Of a DNA stretch of 64,000 bases, positions 1 to 10,576 are shown piece by piece. The translations under genes and the position numbers were made by a program. A model generated the notes under the pieces. It made no database searches, was not told the origin of the DNA, and saw only the letters and a program-made list of their open reading frames with translations. The number at the start of each line of letters is the position of its first letter. The first letter of the stretch is position 1. Source of the stretch: Piscibacillus salipiscarius JCM 13188 (lineage in GTDB: Bacteria; Bacillota; Bacilli; Bacillales; Alkalibacillaceae); assembly GCF_001311865.1 (NCBI RefSeq), contig NZ_BBCD01000002.1, positions 62,001 through 126,000 on the forward strand. The letters are read 5' to 3'.

Positions 1-97
1 TACTAATAACTTCAAAACCATATCAACCACTATCGAAAACAATGAATTGATAAAAACAACTGAAACTTTACAATTTATTTTATTCCTACCTTAAAAA

Positions 98-2192
98 ATG
101 GAAAAAGAAATCTTAAGTCTTTTACCTAATGTACATGAGAAAGAATCTATAACAATTGGTGTTTATGAAAATAACATGAACCCTATTGACGCTTATCCTG
201 AGAAACGTGTAAAAGCATTGGTTAGTGAAGCAGAAAAAGCAAATACAAATATCTTTTTCTTTACTTCAAAGGATGTAGATATTGAAAGCGAGCAAATTCA
301 CGGTGAGTTCTTTGAAGGTAATCAAAGAAACAAAATGATGTTTCCATTTCCAGATGTTATTCACAATATTTTTCCAAAAACAATCTACCAACAGACATTG
401 ATTGAACGTAAACTGAGAAAGAAAATACCTTTTACATCATTTGTGTTTGGAGATAAATTTAATTTACCTAAAAAAATTGTTAAAAACAAAAAATACGCTG
501 AGTTATTAGCTCCATTCAAAGTAGTAGATGAAGAATATATTGTCCATGAATTTTTAAGAGAAAACGAAAAAGCAGTTATAAAACCGATTCGCGGTGCTCG
601 AGGTGAGAACATTTACTTCGTTCAAAAAAGGGAGATCGTTATAGAGTTACTGAAAGAAAAACACGGTCATTATGAATAGAGAAAAATTCTCTAATTTAAT
701 TCATGAAAAAATTCTACCTAACAATTATATAGTACAAAAATATATTAATGCGCGTACAAAAAATGATGAACCTTTTGACTTTCGTGCTCATATGCAAAAG
801 AATGGTGAAGGCAAATGGCAAATTACTAAAATCTATCCTAGAACCGGCAGCTCCAATAGTATTCAAATTGATCTAATTAAAGGTGGTAACCTTAGAGATA
901 CAGAAGAGTTTTTAATAAACGAGTTTGGTGATTCAGAAGGAAAAAACTTGATAAGAAAATGAAGACTTTAGCTATGGATTTAGCTTTCCATATTGATAAA
1001 TTACATGGTCTTGCTATTGACGAAATGGGTTTAGATATAGCTATTGATGTAAACAGACGCTTTTGGCTTCACGAGGCAAACGTTGGTCCACAGACTTTTG
1101 CACACGAAGAAGAAAGAGCTGCAAATGTGATTGCGTATAGCAGATACCTAGCCAAAATAGAATATTCCATACAAATCATTTTAATGACAGAAGTTTGTTA
1201 AAAAATCAATTTAATGCGAACGAGTCTAATCTAGAATACTTTAAAACAGATGATAAAATAATGTTGGGGATTTTAGGAAACAAAAACAAGCAGATGATTT
1301 CATTTTAACGACAGCATATGTTGCCAATTATGATAATTTAAATTTATTTATTTCACACCAATTGATGTTGACTATGAAGAAATGCTGATTAGAGGAAAGT
1401 TTTTTGAAAATAATAAATGGATTGAAAAAGTCGTAAACTATCCTGACGTTATATATGATTGTCTGAACGGCACAGATAAAAACAATAATATATACGAAGA
1501 ATTTCAAAGTATACCTATTATGAACGAAACCTATGAATCAGACCTAAATACACTCAATATATATGAAGTATTAGCACAATCTAATTTTCCAAACGAGTAC
1601 TTATTACCATTCAAATCTGTGGATAAAGTTAAAGAAATTGTTAATTTTATTGAACAAAATAAAAAAGTAACATTACAACCGCGATTTAAGTCAAGTTCTA
1701 CACAACATTATTATATAGAAAAACTTGAAGCTCTTGAGTATTTAGTTATTGAAAACGGTAATGAAAAAAGGTACAACAAGCTAACATTAGAGCACTTTCT
1801 AAAAGAAGCTCTTAAAAAAGAACCAGTATTTCGTCATCAATAAATCTCTCAATAATGAGAGTAACAACTTTTTAAAGGTTCAACTAATTAATAACTCTGA
1901 TAACAAATGGGAAATTGCCAATCTTAGTCCTATCAGTCAAATGGGTGACATTGAATTTGTAACAGAGCTAAACTCAAAAATAAAATCACTTATGGGGATT
2001 TCTGATAAACTTGAGAATGAAGTGATAAATACTTCCATTGAAGTGTCAGATATACTCAACGTTGTATTTGAACATTTAACTGAAGTAGAAATTTACTTCG
2101 CATTCGATATGAAAAATCAACTCAAAATTAATGACATAAATTTAAATCGTTTAAATATTAATTCTAATGAGTTACAAATCGCAAAAAGATAA
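98..2192 (+). CDS. Tandem YheC/YheD-type ATP-grasp protein (frameshifted)
   Basis: Endospore coat-associated YheC/YheD family; its substrate is not known. Two modules follow one another. Module 1 (about 98-1200) has the N-terminal PDVIHNIFP element, a glycine-rich KPIRGARGENIYF loop and the metal-site segments DEMGLDIAID and HEANVGP, so it looks active. Module 2 (about 1210-2192) starts with a similar LGIL...YPDVIYD pattern, but its C-terminal site has decayed to EIYFAFDMKNQLKIND, without the usual Asp/Glu/Asn set. Coding passes between frames near 670, 960, 1170-1380 and 1850-1940. Translating across the joins gives continuous family-like sequence, which suggests one gene of about 700 codons. 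An in-frame stop lies just before the ATG at 98, next to an A6 run, so the gene could begin further left. The two modules could instead be two adjacent genes. Confidence 0.7.
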
Positions 2193-2240
2193 TATCAAAA
2201 GTCAAATCGATTTCAAGCCAAAAAACTTAGTCTCATTATA

Positions 2241-2276
2241 AAATTAACCCAAACGCTATAGCGTTTGGGTTAATTT
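2241..2276. terminator. 36-bp perfect palindrome between convergent genes
   Basis: A perfect inverted repeat centred between 2258 and 2259, with the core AACGCTATAGCGTT and A- and T-rich ends. It lies between the YheC/D stop (2192) and the reconstructed fliT stop (2270), and it contains the last codons of fliT. It is best read as a bidirectional intrinsic terminator. Confidence 0.8.
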
Positions 2277-2617
2277 CTTTTATCAATATAGCTTCCATCT
2301 ATCCCGTATAGACTTGCATAGGGATTAATATATTTTTATTCGAAAGCTTCTTTTTGACATAACACTAATATCTTGCTGAATCGATCCTAGGTATTTAATA
2401 ACCAAAACCTTTAACTCTTCATCTAGTTTTATAATTTCTTGACCGAGTTGTTTTTCTTCATCTGTGTAAGGTGGATCAATGTCTTTCATTAAACGATCTC
2501 TATTTTCAACAAATTCTCAAAAACTTTAATAAGTTCTTCTCTGTCACTGTGATTTGAACGTCTAAATTTATGCACCATTTGTTGAGTTATACTAAATAAT
2601 TCTTTAACTTCTGACAT
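2270..2617 (-). CDS. fliT: FliT-like flagellar chaperone (two frameshifts)
   Basis: Each fragment is short, so this gene is easily missed. Starting at ATG 2617 the protein begins MSEVKELFSITQQMV and is helical and charged throughout, as expected for FliT, the cytoplasmic export chaperone of the cap protein. One missing T near 2510 (AATTTG) restores ENFVENRDRLMKDIDPPYT. One extra A in the A5 run near 2335 restores the C-terminal NPYASLYGIDGSYIDKRN, which resembles the NPY...DGSFxDKK tail of Bacillus homologues. The reconstructed length is about 115 residues. It is the last gene of the flaG-fliD-fliS-fliT operon, 12 nt after fliS, and its stop lies inside the palindromic terminator. The match to FliT rests on position, size and tail rather than on strong motifs. 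Confidence 0.72.
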
Positions 2618-2629
2618 TTGCTAAGGCTC

Positions 2630-3021
2630 CTATCTAGCTTGTGTTTGAAGCTTATTGGCCTTGATTACTTGTTGCCATGTTTCACGAAAACCTTCAACCA
2701 TACCTTGAACCTCTTTTAATATAGAAGGATCATTTTTAACGTTTGCTTGAGTCAATTGATGATGCATATATTCATATAGTGGCATCAATTGATGAGATAT
2801 ATCATAATCCATATTCAATGTTACCATTAACTCACGGATTATGTCTTGAGCTTTTTGTATATTAGTATTTTTATCTTGTATATTTTCTTCTACTATAGCT
2901 TTGTCTGCTAATTTAATGAAACGAATACACCCGCTATATAGTTTGAGTGTTAATTCTTCAGGTGTGGCAGTTGTAACTGAATTTGTTGATAAGCTATATG
3001 AGGTTGTGTTCCATATGCCAT
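2630..3021 (-). CDS. fliS: Flagellin export chaperone FliS (one frameshift)
   Basis: FliS is a small four-helix protein that holds flagellin in the cytoplasm before export. The conserved TPEELTLKLYSGCIRFI segment and the long helical remainder are clear. The longest open frame begins upstream at 3055, but the usual MAYGTQPHIAYQQ start lies in another frame at ATG 3021. Adding one A to CAACAAATTC (near 2980) joins MAYGTQPHIAYQQ to NSVTTATPEELT, so 3021 is the true start. The protein is about 130 residues, normal for the family. It lies 14 nt after fliD and 12 nt before fliT. Confidence 0.9.
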
Positions 3022-3035
3022 AAATAACACTCCTT

Positions 3036-4524
3036 TTATTGTTGCATTCCACCAAAGGCTTGCATCATATATGATGCTTGTTGATTATACTTTTGCATCG
3101 CCTGCTCCATTGCAGTGAACTGTTCCCAATACCTATCCTCTGTTTGTTGCATACGACGTTCAAAGTCTACCATGCGCTCTGCCGTACTCTTTAATTCTCG
3201 CCCCATTGTATATTGAAAATCAGTTTGTGCAGGACTGCCTGCACGTTCTTCAATACTATTCATAGTTGTTTCAACTACATCTTCAACACGGTTAAGTATT
3301 CCTCGAGAGTTTCCTTCTTCACTATTAGAAAACAATCGGTACACAGCATCAGGGTCTTCCTGTAACTTTTCTCTCAGTTTCGCTTCATCAACTTCCAGCT
3401 TACCACCTCGCGCAGTTAGAAGTTGTAGTAATTCCAACGTCTATTATACTATTTAAGTCACCATTAGGGTTATCTACTGATCCGTACCATGCAGTACGCA
3501 TATCAGATACTCCTCGTCTTAAAATCCCATCATTTCTAAGTTCTCCACTTTTAGAACGTTCTTCCCAAAGTTCGATTTCCCTTTCAGACATTTCTTTTTT
3601 TTGGTCTTCAGTTAAAGGTGGGTAGTCACGAAACCGCTCTTCTCCAACCTTTTCATTAACAAAATCAATCAATTCATTATACTTTTCGATAAAGCCTTTA
3701 ATTTTTTCTACTGCTTGATTAGTATCTTTCTGTACAGTAACGTTTACAGGACCATTAGTAGTCTCATTAAAATGCAAAGATAATCCATTAAGTTGATACT
3801 CATTGTTATGAGATGTCATATCAATTCCATTATATTGAAAGATAGCATCCTCTCCACCTTGTTCAGTAGTAGAGACATTTAATGAATCAGTAAAGAAAGC
3901 TGATAGATTATTAAATTCATTTCCATTTGCATTATAATTACCTGTTTCTGTTCTTTCCATAAATACTCGATTGGAAGTTTGATCATAAAAGGCTCGAACG
4001 TCTTCATTTGATTCATCAGATATTCTTGATAGAACATCATTAAGTGAATCACCATCTTCAATTGTAAATGAAACAGATTGAAGTCCATCTTTATTATAAT
4101 AATCAAAACTAACTTCTTGTCCCACATACTCTTGCCCTAATGCCTGTTCAGCATCATAGCCTTCTCCAAACGTAGTTCCTTCTGGATTTGAGACTCTTAT
4201 AGCAGCACTAGCTAATTGATTGACATCTAAGGAATAATTTCCTTCTGATGCCTGGTTATTCGCTGAAACAGAAATTGCTTCAGTAGAACTAGAAGCTGTT
4301 TTGGACATATAAGTAGAAGACATCCTCATGTCTAAAAATTGAGTCTTAAAATCTAATAGTTTCGTATTAACCTCACGGTATGCATCTCGTTTTTGTGTCA
4401 ACCATAATTGATTCTGTTCCATCTTCTGTAAGGGTAAGCGTTCTGCCTTCATCAAGTCCTTTACCATTTGATTTATGTCCATACCAGACGCAAAACCAGT
4501 CAACCTCATATTGTTATTGATCAA
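3036..4524 (-). CDS. fliD: Flagellar hook-associated protein 2, filament cap FliD (one frameshift)
   Basis: FliD forms the cap under which flagellin polymerises. The N-terminus RLTGFASGMDINQMVKDLM is the signature of the family, and the C-terminus has the expected heptad-rich helix (ERMVDFERRMQQTEDRYWEQ). The frame changes near 3430 within ...DVGITTTSN / ARGGKLEVDE, where one base restores continuity; total length is about 497 residues. Candidate starts are GTG 4533, TTG 4524 (6 nt after AGGTGAG) and ATG 4509, and I favour TTG 4524. It is the second gene of the operon, 14 nt after flaG. Confidence 0.9.
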
Positions 4525-4538
4525 TTCTCTCACCTCGT

Positions 4539-4910
4539 TTAGATTCGTTCATCGACTATAAAACCCATAAATTCTGCCATTGCTGCATAAACATCAAGTA
4601 GTTTCTTAGGAGGAATTTCCTTAACTACCTCTTTTGTCTCCTTGTCTACAACTGAGACATAATATCGATCAAGCTTATCATGAAACTCGAAATGTATTGA
4701 TGTTTTCATGGGTTCGAGAAAATCATTTAATCCTTCTACTAACTCCTCAGCCTTTTCTTTCGTAATATCTTCAATAGGCTGTATTAACTCTCTATTATTT
4801 TCTTCCGCCTGCAATGCCGGCCTATAACTTAAGCTGTTAAATTTATGTAATGTCTGTTCGCCCGTGCCCCGCAGGAGTTGAGAATTAGACAAAATGCTTT
4901 CTACTTTCAT
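4539..4910 (-). CDS. flaG: FlaG family flagellar protein
   Basis: 123 residues. The second half carries the FlaG core (FHDKLDRYYVSVVDKETKEV, then EIPPKKLLDVYAAMAEFMGF). FlaG proteins influence filament length and are normally encoded just before fliD, as here. The first 45 residues are poorly conserved and polar. The start at ATG 4910 has a GAGGAG ribosome-binding site. It is the first gene of the flaG-fliD-fliS-fliT operon and follows a sigma-D promoter 36 nt upstream. Confidence 0.92.
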   Translation of the reverse strand: MKVESILSNSQLLRGTGEQTLHKFNSLSYRPALQAEENNRELIQPIEDITKEKAEELVEGLNDFLEPMKTSIHFEFHDKLDRYYVSVVDKETKEVVKEIPPKKLLDVYAAMAEFMGFIVDERI

Positions 4911-4945
4911 CTACAAACAACTCCTCAATCTATTCTTTATATTTA

Positions 4946-4972
4946 ATATCGGCATAACTTAGTGATTTTTTA
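4946..4972 (-). promoter_or_regulatory. Sigma-D promoter of flaG-fliD-fliS-fliT
   Basis: On the minus strand TAAA (4972-4969) is followed by exactly 15 nt and then GCCGATAT (4953-4946), a perfect match to the Bacillus sigma-D consensus, 36 nt before the flaG start. Confidence 0.92.
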
Positions 4973-4981
4973 GTCCAAAAC

Positions 4982-5011
4982 AAAAAAAGAGACTCTAGAT
5001 TTACTAGAGTC
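4982..5011 (-). terminator. Intrinsic terminator of hag
   Basis: Inverted repeat GACTCTAG (4991-4998) / CTAGAGTC (5004-5011), followed on the minus strand by a run of seven T (A7 at 4982-4988). It begins 17 nt after the flagellin stop. Confidence 0.92.
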
Positions 5012-5027
5012 CCAGACTTATTTCTAA

Positions 5028-5837
5028 TTATCCTAATAATTGTAGTACTGATTGTGGTTGTTGATTTGCCTGAGCTAACATTGATTGAGATGCTTGAGAA
5101 AGAATGTTTGCTCTAGTCATTTCCATCATCTCTTTGGCCATGTCAACATCACGAATACGTGATTCTGCCGCAGATAGATTTTCTGAAGAATTGTCTAGAT
5201 TCGCAATAGTATGCTCTAAGCGGTTTTGAACAGCACCAAGATCTGAACGTTGACCTGAAACCGTATCAATTGCCTCTTGGATTGTTGTAATTGCTTCATC
5301 AGCACCTTCTTGCTCTGAGATATCAATCTCGTTTATAGCTAGACCTTCTGCTGACATGTCTCCTACTCCTAATTCAATGCTTTGACCTTCATTTGCACCA
5401 ATATGGAAATTAACTTCTAATTCACCATCTAATAAAGTTTGAGTGTTAAATTCAGTATCTTGCGAGATACGATCGATTTCTTCTACTAATGCATCCACTT
5501 CTTTTTGAAGTTCAGCACGATCTTCATTCGTGTTAGTATCGTTAGCAGACTGAACAGCTAGTTCTCTCATACGTTGAAGGATTGAGTGAGATTCGTTTAA
5601 TGCGCCTTCTGCTGTTTGAATCATTGAGATACCATCTTGAGCGTTTCGGCTAGCTTGATCTAAACCACGGATTTGTCCACGCATTTTCTCAGAAATTGCT
5701 AGACCTGCTGCGTCATCACCAGCACGGTTAATACGTAGACCTGAAGATAATTTTTCCATTGAAGATTGCATTGCGTTTTGGTTAATACCCATTTGACGGT
5801 GAGTATTCAACGCTGGAATGTTGTTATTAATAATCAT
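5028..5837 (-). CDS. hag: Flagellin
   Basis: Major filament protein, 269 residues. The N-terminal D0/D1 domain ([20 protein letters not shown], then [20 protein letters not shown]) and the C-terminal D0/D1 domain ([20 protein letters not shown]) are intact. The variable central region is only about 60 residues, so this is a short flagellin. The start has an AAGGAGGA ribosome-binding site. A sigma-D promoter lies about 100 nt upstream and a strong terminator follows, so it is a single-gene transcript. The position after csrA, whose product represses hag translation in B. subtilis, suggests the FliW-CsrA-Hag control loop. Unlike most long genes here it shows no frame break. Confidence 0.97.
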   Translation of the reverse strand: MIINNNIPALNTHRQMGINQNAMQSSMEKLSSGLRINRAGDDAAGLAISEKMRGQIRGLDQASRNAQDGISMIQTAEGALNESHSILQRMRELAVQSANDTNTNEDRAELQKEVDALVEEIDRISQDTEFNTQTLLDGELEVNFHIGANEGQSIELGVGDMSAEGLAINEIDISEQEGADEAITTIQEAIDTVSGQRSDLGAVQNRLEHTIANLDNSSENLSAAESRIRDVDMAKEMMEMTRANILSQASQSMLAQANQQPQSVLQLLG

Positions 5838-5920
5838 TTAAAATTCCTCCTTGAGTTTTATAATTGCCACATCCTTGTGGCAAGATGAAACAGTCAGAAA
5901 GTCGGCCGACATTTGACTGA

Positions 5921-6190
5921 TTATCTTACATGTTTAATATCGGAGGTTTTTTTAAAAAGGTTTAGTCGTTTTTTTGTATTTTTTAATAAATTTATTGTAT
6001 CCAATGTCAATTTGCTAGCATTTCGATTTTCTTGTAAGATTTGTTGGTAGATTTCAGACCGATGAATATCAATATGTTTAGGAGCCTCAATGCCGAGTTT
6101 AATTTGATCACCATTTACTGACACAACCTTCACTTCAATATCATCACCAATTTGAATTGATTCACCGATTTTCCTTGTGAGTACTAGCAT
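5921..6190 (-). CDS. csrA: Carbon storage / flagellin translation regulator CsrA
   Basis: RNA-binding dimer that blocks the flagellin ribosome-binding site until FliW sequesters it. The N-terminus [20 protein letters not shown] and the [16 protein letters not shown] segment are canonical. The start has AAAGGAGGGG 8 nt upstream. The open frame is 89 residues against about 75-80 in relatives. The last 15-20 residues are lysine-rich, come from A6 and A7 runs and run through the hag sigma-D promoter, so the true stop may lie near 5960 if a homopolymer is miscounted. The start overlaps the end of fliW. Confidence 0.95.
   Translation of the reverse strand: MLVLTRKIGESIQIGDDIEVKVVSVNGDQIKLGIEAPKHIDIHRSEIYQQILQENRNASKLTLDTINLLKNTKKRLNLFKKTSDIKHVR
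5937..5964 (-). promoter_or_regulatory. Sigma-D promoter of hag
   Basis: TAAA (5964-5961), a 16-nt spacer and TCCGATAT (5944-5937) on the minus strand. The -10 differs by one base from GCCGATAT. The spacer is one longer than consensus and contains an A7 run that may be one base too long. It overlaps the annotated 3' end of csrA. Confidence 0.82.
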
Positions 6191-6623
6191 GGTTCGGCTC
6201 CCCTCCTTTGATTGGAGATTTAGTCGAATAATTGAATTCTGAAAGCAGTAATTGTTTTCCTTTTTTATGTTTTACATTAATCACGATAGGTCCTTTTAAA
6301 TTTACAGTAGAACGTTCAAAAGGGTCTTGTACGGTGACAATATTCCATACTTGTACATCATTAGGTTCCTCGATATATAACTGTTGTTTTGTTGACTGAT
6401 CTAATTTGAATTCATATTTTGCTTCTATCAAGAATGGATTTGTGACTATAAATGCTAGGTTTTCTTGGTTAATCGATTGTAAAACCTTAAATGCTGGATT
6501 ACCCTCTAAATCTAATAGAACAAACTGCTTGTACTCCTGAAAACCTGGCAGACCATTATCAAATGTTAAAATGTCATCTTTAGTTATTACAATTTCACCG
6601 AAGTATAAAGTCGTTAATTTCAT
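6162..6623 (-). CDS. fliW: Flagellar assembly factor FliW
   Basis: 153 residues. FliW binds both flagellin and CsrA and so couples flagellin translation to secretion. Family features include [30 protein letters not shown] and the central [19 protein letters not shown]. The start at ATG 6623 has AGGAAGTGGTGA upstream. The C-terminus overlaps the csrA start by 29 nt as read; in another frame a TAG lies inside ATGCTAG at the csrA start, so the last residues may be affected by a one-base error. Confidence 0.96.
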   Translation of the reverse strand: MKLTTLYFGEIVITKDDILTFDNGLPGFQEYKQFVLLDLEGNPAFKVLQSINQENLAFIVTNPFLIEAKYEFKLDQSTKQQLYIEEPNDVQVWNIVTVQDPFERSTVNLKGPIVINVKHKKGKQLLLSEFNYSTKSPIKGGEPNHASTHKENR

Positions 6624-6640
6624 AAGTCACCACTTCCTGT

Positions 6641-7234
6641 CTAAATTTCCATTTCAAAACCTAGGTTCTTATATGTCAAGTTATCAAAATTTATATCAAT
6701 TTGATTGTCTTGTTGTAAATAAATATCAAGTTTCGATTGTTGATAATCTATTTCAGGTTGATGAGGTGTTGCGTTAATAATTGGCTTATTAGCATTGGCT
6801 TCAATTTGAACGTCTCCAGGATCATAATCGAACTTAACAGCAAAGTTAGAGGGAATCCACTTCATTTGAATAGGTTGATAATCATTAAATGAATTATTTT
6901 CGGAGATTTGCGCGATAACACCATTTGCACCTTTTTCAATACGCATTAGTTGATCCCCTTCATTCGCTATGCGAGATACACCTTCAGCAGCTTTCTGTTT
7001 ACCTTCTTGAGCTGCCTCTTTAATCGCCTCAACCGGTCCAACCATGTTTAATTCTTTAAATGCTTGTGACTGGTCTATAGTCAATTTAGATGGTCGCCTA
7101 TGTATCTTCAAGTTTGCTGGCGGTTGGCTAATGTGTAATTCTGCATGAGGTTGTCGAATTGACAGTTGACCTGGTGTTTTATTCATTCCAATCATAGCCG
7201 ACTGCTGAGTAATATTTAGTTTTGGTAAATTCAT
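6641..7234 (-). CDS. yviE: YviE-like protein of the flagellar operon (DUF6470 type)
   Basis: About 197 residues. The N-terminal third has repeats of the type LxIxQPxAxLxI (LSIRQPHAELHISQPPANLKI), which are typical of YviE. The middle is an Ala/Glu-rich helix and the last third a beta-rich segment. Function is unknown; the gene always lies between flgL and fliW in Bacillaceae, as here. The start is ATG 7234, 6 nt after GCGGTG; an in-frame GTG at 7243 is less likely. Confidence 0.85.
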   Translation of the reverse strand: MNLPKLNITQQSAMIGMNKTPGQLSIRQPHAELHISQPPANLKIHRRPSKLTIDQSQAFKELNMVGPVEAIKEAAQEGKQKAAEGVSRIANEGDQLMRIEKGANGVIAQISENNSFNDYQPIQMKWIPSNFAVKFDYDPGDVQIEANANKPIINATPHQPEIDYQQSKLDIYLQQDNQIDINFDNLTYKNLGFEMEI

Positions 7235-7254
7235 ATTAATCACCGCATTTAAGA

Positions 7255-7286
7255 AAAGCTATCTGTCGTTGAACAGATAGCTTTTA
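7255..7286 (-). terminator. Hairpin between flgL and yviE
   Basis: A 13-bp perfect stem AAAAGCTATCTGT (7255-7267) / complementary arm (7274-7286), placed 5 nt after the flgL stop. The T run lies mainly within the arm, so it may be a partial terminator separating flgK-flgL from yviE-fliW-csrA. Confidence 0.65.
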
Positions 7287-7290
7287 TCCA

Positions 7291-8172
7291 TTATCTTAGA
7301 AAATCCATTAACGTTGGTTGTATAATTCGAGCACCAGCTGATAGTGACGAACGATAGATGCTTTCCTGCATTTTTAGGTTCATAATAACCTCTTCCATAT
7401 GAGCATCTTCATTTTCTGACATAATCTTATTGGTCGATATTTCTTGTTGGCTTAATCTAGTCTCAAGTAGATCAACACGATTCATTCGTGCACCCAAATC
7501 AGCGCGTTCATTTAATAAATCATTTGTATGAGAATCAATGACATTTAAGTACTCATCAAAATTATCACCTGACATATCCGGGTTTTGTAATCCTTCAACG
7601 AGATTATTTAGCTCTGTAAATAGATCTTCACTGAAAGCATTTGATGGATTAATGTTTGCTTTATTTGAATCCCTTCTGACACTTCTATCATAACCGCCTC
7701 ATCATTTTTAGGATTTGCGATTAATTCACCGTCATCTGTAAAACGAGCTTCTAGCGTATTCGTTCCATTAAAAATGTACTTATTATTGACTTTAGTATTC
7801 GCAAGGTCAATTAAGTGATTTTTAATCTGATCAACTTCTTTAGACATGCTTTCGCGCTGCTCTTCTTCATATGTATCATTACTGGCTTGGACGATAATTT
7901 CTCTAACCCGACTTAGTGCTTGACCTGATTGATTCATCGTTTCATCCGAGGTTTCCATCCAATTGCGTAGTTCACCCATATTTCGATCAAACTGTTCTAC
8001 TTTCCCAAGCTCTGACCGATAATTAATTCCACGCATTGCTACTACTGGATCGTCCGATGGGCGGTTAATTTTTTACCTGTTGAAAGCTGTTCCATATATT
8101 TATCCATTTGTGCATAGTTATTTCTTAAATTATTTAACAGACTATTATTCATCATATTTTGTGTTATTCTCA
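7291..8172 (-). CDS. flgL: Flagellar hook-associated protein 3 FlgL (two frameshifts)
   Basis: Junction protein between hook and filament. The start ATG 8172 gives MRITQNMMNNSLLNNLRNNY. The frame breaks at the T6 run near 8068 (KK / INRPSDDPVVAMRG in family terms) and again near 7630, after which NPDMSGDNFDEYLNVIDS continues. The C-terminus MNLKMQESIYRSSLSAGARI matches the flagellin-like D0 helix. Reconstructed length is about 293 residues, normal for FlgL. It lies 11 nt after flgK. Confidence 0.9.
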
Positions 8173-8183
8173 TCAGTTATCAC

Positions 8184-9745
8184 CTACCTCCCGACAATAC
8201 CCAATTGGTTAATGACGCGATCTAGCATTTCATCCACAACAGTTAGGCTACGTGCAGCTGCATTGTAAGCATGTTGAAATTTGATCATGTTTGCCATTTC
8301 TTCGTCTAATGAAACTCCACTAACGGCTTGTCGATTGCTTTCGACTGATGATTTTAACTCAGAAGTATTTGATTCCATTCTGTTAGCTTCTTCCGCTTTT
8401 ATTCCAAGGTCTCCAATCATGGATTCATAATATTTCTGAACAGATTTTCCATCTAAGTCACCTAAAACTGTTTCTCTTACCTCACTTAATTCAAGAGCAT
8501 GTTTACCATCACCAGGAGCACCATCTGAAGAAGCAGCAATCTTGTTCTCATCATTTTTAATTTCATCAGATACCTTAATCAAGGAAGCCGCATTAAATTC
8601 ATCGGTGTTTGTCATGTCAAAGAAAGTTCCGCCCTGCTGACCATTAAGTGTAAAACCTTGTTCATGCACATTATTAAAAGTTTCTGCAAACTCGTAAGCC
8701 ATTTTGTTAATTTGATTAACCATATTATAATAATCTCCAACTGGCTCACCAACAACTGTTCCATTTTCAACAGTGACTTGACCATTTGCATCCATTGTAC
8801 CTTTTAGAGAGCCAGTGGAATTAAATTCTAATGCATTAAAAGATACCGAATTACCCTCTTGATCAGTTAGATTCACTTGCGAAACTAGCTCTTGACCCTC
8901 ATGTTCTACAAAATTAAAGCTAAAAGCGCGAGATTCATTTTCCTCTGAAATTAATGTTAAATTTTCCCCATTTTCGTTTTTCAAAGGGTTTCCGTCTTGA
9001 TCTAAAAGTGTGATTTTAGCAATTCCTTCAGCAGATGCTTTAGAATTACCACCATTACCTATCTTTTCTACCTTAATATTTACGTACTGTGACAGTTCGT
9101 CAATTAGTACATCTCGCTTATCGTATAAGTCATTAGGTAGATAACCATTTGGTTCTATTCGGTTAATTTGTTCATTATATTCTTGTATATTATTAATAAT
9201 TGAATTAACCTGACTACCATTCGTATTTAATTGATTTTTAAATTCACCTTGGACATTCTTTAGTGAACGATCAATATAATGAAACGTTTCTGCTAAGGCC
9301 TCTCCACGTTGAGTTACAACCCTTCTCACGCCACCATCTTCAGGGTTAGTCGCTAGGTCCTGTAATGAATTCCAAAACTGATCCATCGCCTTAGCCAATC
9401 CTTGATCACTTGGTTCATTCATAATGTCTTCCATACGACTTAAGGCATCTGCTCTAGAGCTCCAGTAGCCATTTTGTTATTTTCTGTGCGGTACTGAAAG
9501 TCTAAAAAAGCATCACGCACACGTTCAATTTGTCCTGCTTGTACGCCTGTCCCCAACTGACCAGGTATTTCAGGTCTGTTTCGTGCCGGTGCTGGAAATG
9601 GGCTTGTTTGTTCAAACTGTACGCGCTGTCTTGAATACCCTTCTGTATTGGCATTCGCAATATTATGACTAGTTGTATGTAATGCCGATTGTTGGGTGAA
9701 AAGGGCTCTCCTGGCCACCTCTAACCCGTGAAAAGTTGAAGGCAT
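8184..9745 (-). CDS. flgK: Flagellar hook-associated protein 1 FlgK (one frameshift)
   Basis: The N-terminus MPSTFHGLEVARRALFTQQS and SHNIANANTEGYSRQRVQFE are diagnostic. The C-terminal VSLDEEMANMIKFQHAYNAA and LTVVDEMLDRVINQLG are complete. The frame breaks near 9455 (ACTGGAGC): one added purine gives MATGSSRADALSRMEDIMNE. Total is about 520 residues. The middle domain is acidic, as in other secreted proteins of this window. The start has GGAGAG upstream. It follows flgN by 21 nt. Confidence 0.93.
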
Positions 9746-9766
9746 AATCGTCTCTCCTCTACCTGT

Positions 9767-10257
9767 TTAAGCTTTTGAATCAAACATCGATGTTTGTTGT
9801 CTTTGAGGTGCCTGTTTATTTGAATCATAGTTCATTTGCTTGGATTGTGGTTCATACATCTCAAGCGACAAATCAATGAATTGTAATGACTGTTCGATTA
9901 ATTCCCGGTTTAACTGCTCTTGTTCTTTTAACTGAGCAAGGTTGATCACTAATTTTTCAAAAATCTCCTCAAGTTTTGTTTAGCCTCTTCGTCGTCCGTC
10001 AGTTCGATCAACTGAGTAATGGTCTGTTCTTTTGCGTTTGGCGCATGTTCTTCAAACCACTTCTCTGTCAACTGAATCCTTTTTGATTCCACTTGGTCAA
10101 TCGCCTGAGCGTGCTTCTTTTCCTTCATGAGTAGCTGGTTAAATTCGTCGATTTGGCTATTTTTAACGAATTCTGTCTTTTGTTTGGAAAGCGCAAGCAG
10201 ACTTTCATTAAATTGATCAAGTTTCTCCAAGTGGCTGATAATAGTTTGGATAGTCAA
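9767..10257 (-). CDS. flgN: Flagellar chaperone FlgN (one frameshift)
   Basis: Export chaperone for FlgK and FlgL, equivalent to B. subtilis YvyG. It is a helical, Gln/Glu/Lys-rich protein of about 163 residues made of two frames: MTIQTIISHLEKLDQFNESL to EEAKQNLRR, then LVINLAQLKEQEQLNREL. The join lies at the T5/A5 runs near 9955-9965. The start is TTG 10257, after GAGAGGG. It lies 11 nt after flgM and 21 nt before flgK, the order seen in B. subtilis. Confidence 0.85.
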
Positions 10258-10268
10258 AAGACCCTCTC

Positions 10269-10538
10269 CTATACTCGTTTATTCGTCCAAAAATCAATCA
10301 TTTTTTCAGCTGTTTTTTGAGGATTCACATCATATTCGTTATTTTGAACTTGTTGTTTAAGATGCTCGACTTTCTCTTTTCTCGCCTGAGCAATTCCTTT
10401 ACCTTCTTGAAGCTGTTTAGCGGCATTTGAGATTTCAATCTGGTCTTGCTTTTGTTGAGTTGATTTAGCCTGTTCTTGTTTTTGAATCTGATTTTGATAA
10501 GGGTTTAATTTTGCTCCGTTTACTCCATTAATTTTCAA
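10269..10538 (-). CDS. flgM: Anti-sigma-D factor FlgM
   Basis: 89 residues. FlgM binds sigma-D until the hook is complete. The protein is unstructured and Gln-rich at the N-terminus, and the C-terminal helices IAQARKEKVEHLKQQVQNNE and AEKMIDFW match the sigma-binding region. The start is TTG 10538 with GAGGTG upstream. A perfect sigma-D promoter lies 39 nt upstream, giving the usual feedback arrangement. Confidence 0.9.
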   Translation of the reverse strand: MKINGVNGAKLNPYQNQIQKQEQAKSTQQKQDQIEISNAAKQLQEGKGIAQARKEKVEHLKQQVQNNEYDVNPQKTAEKMIDFWTNKRV

Positions 10539-10576
10539 TCAAAACACCTCTTTTACCGTCCTATTCTTTATTATTA

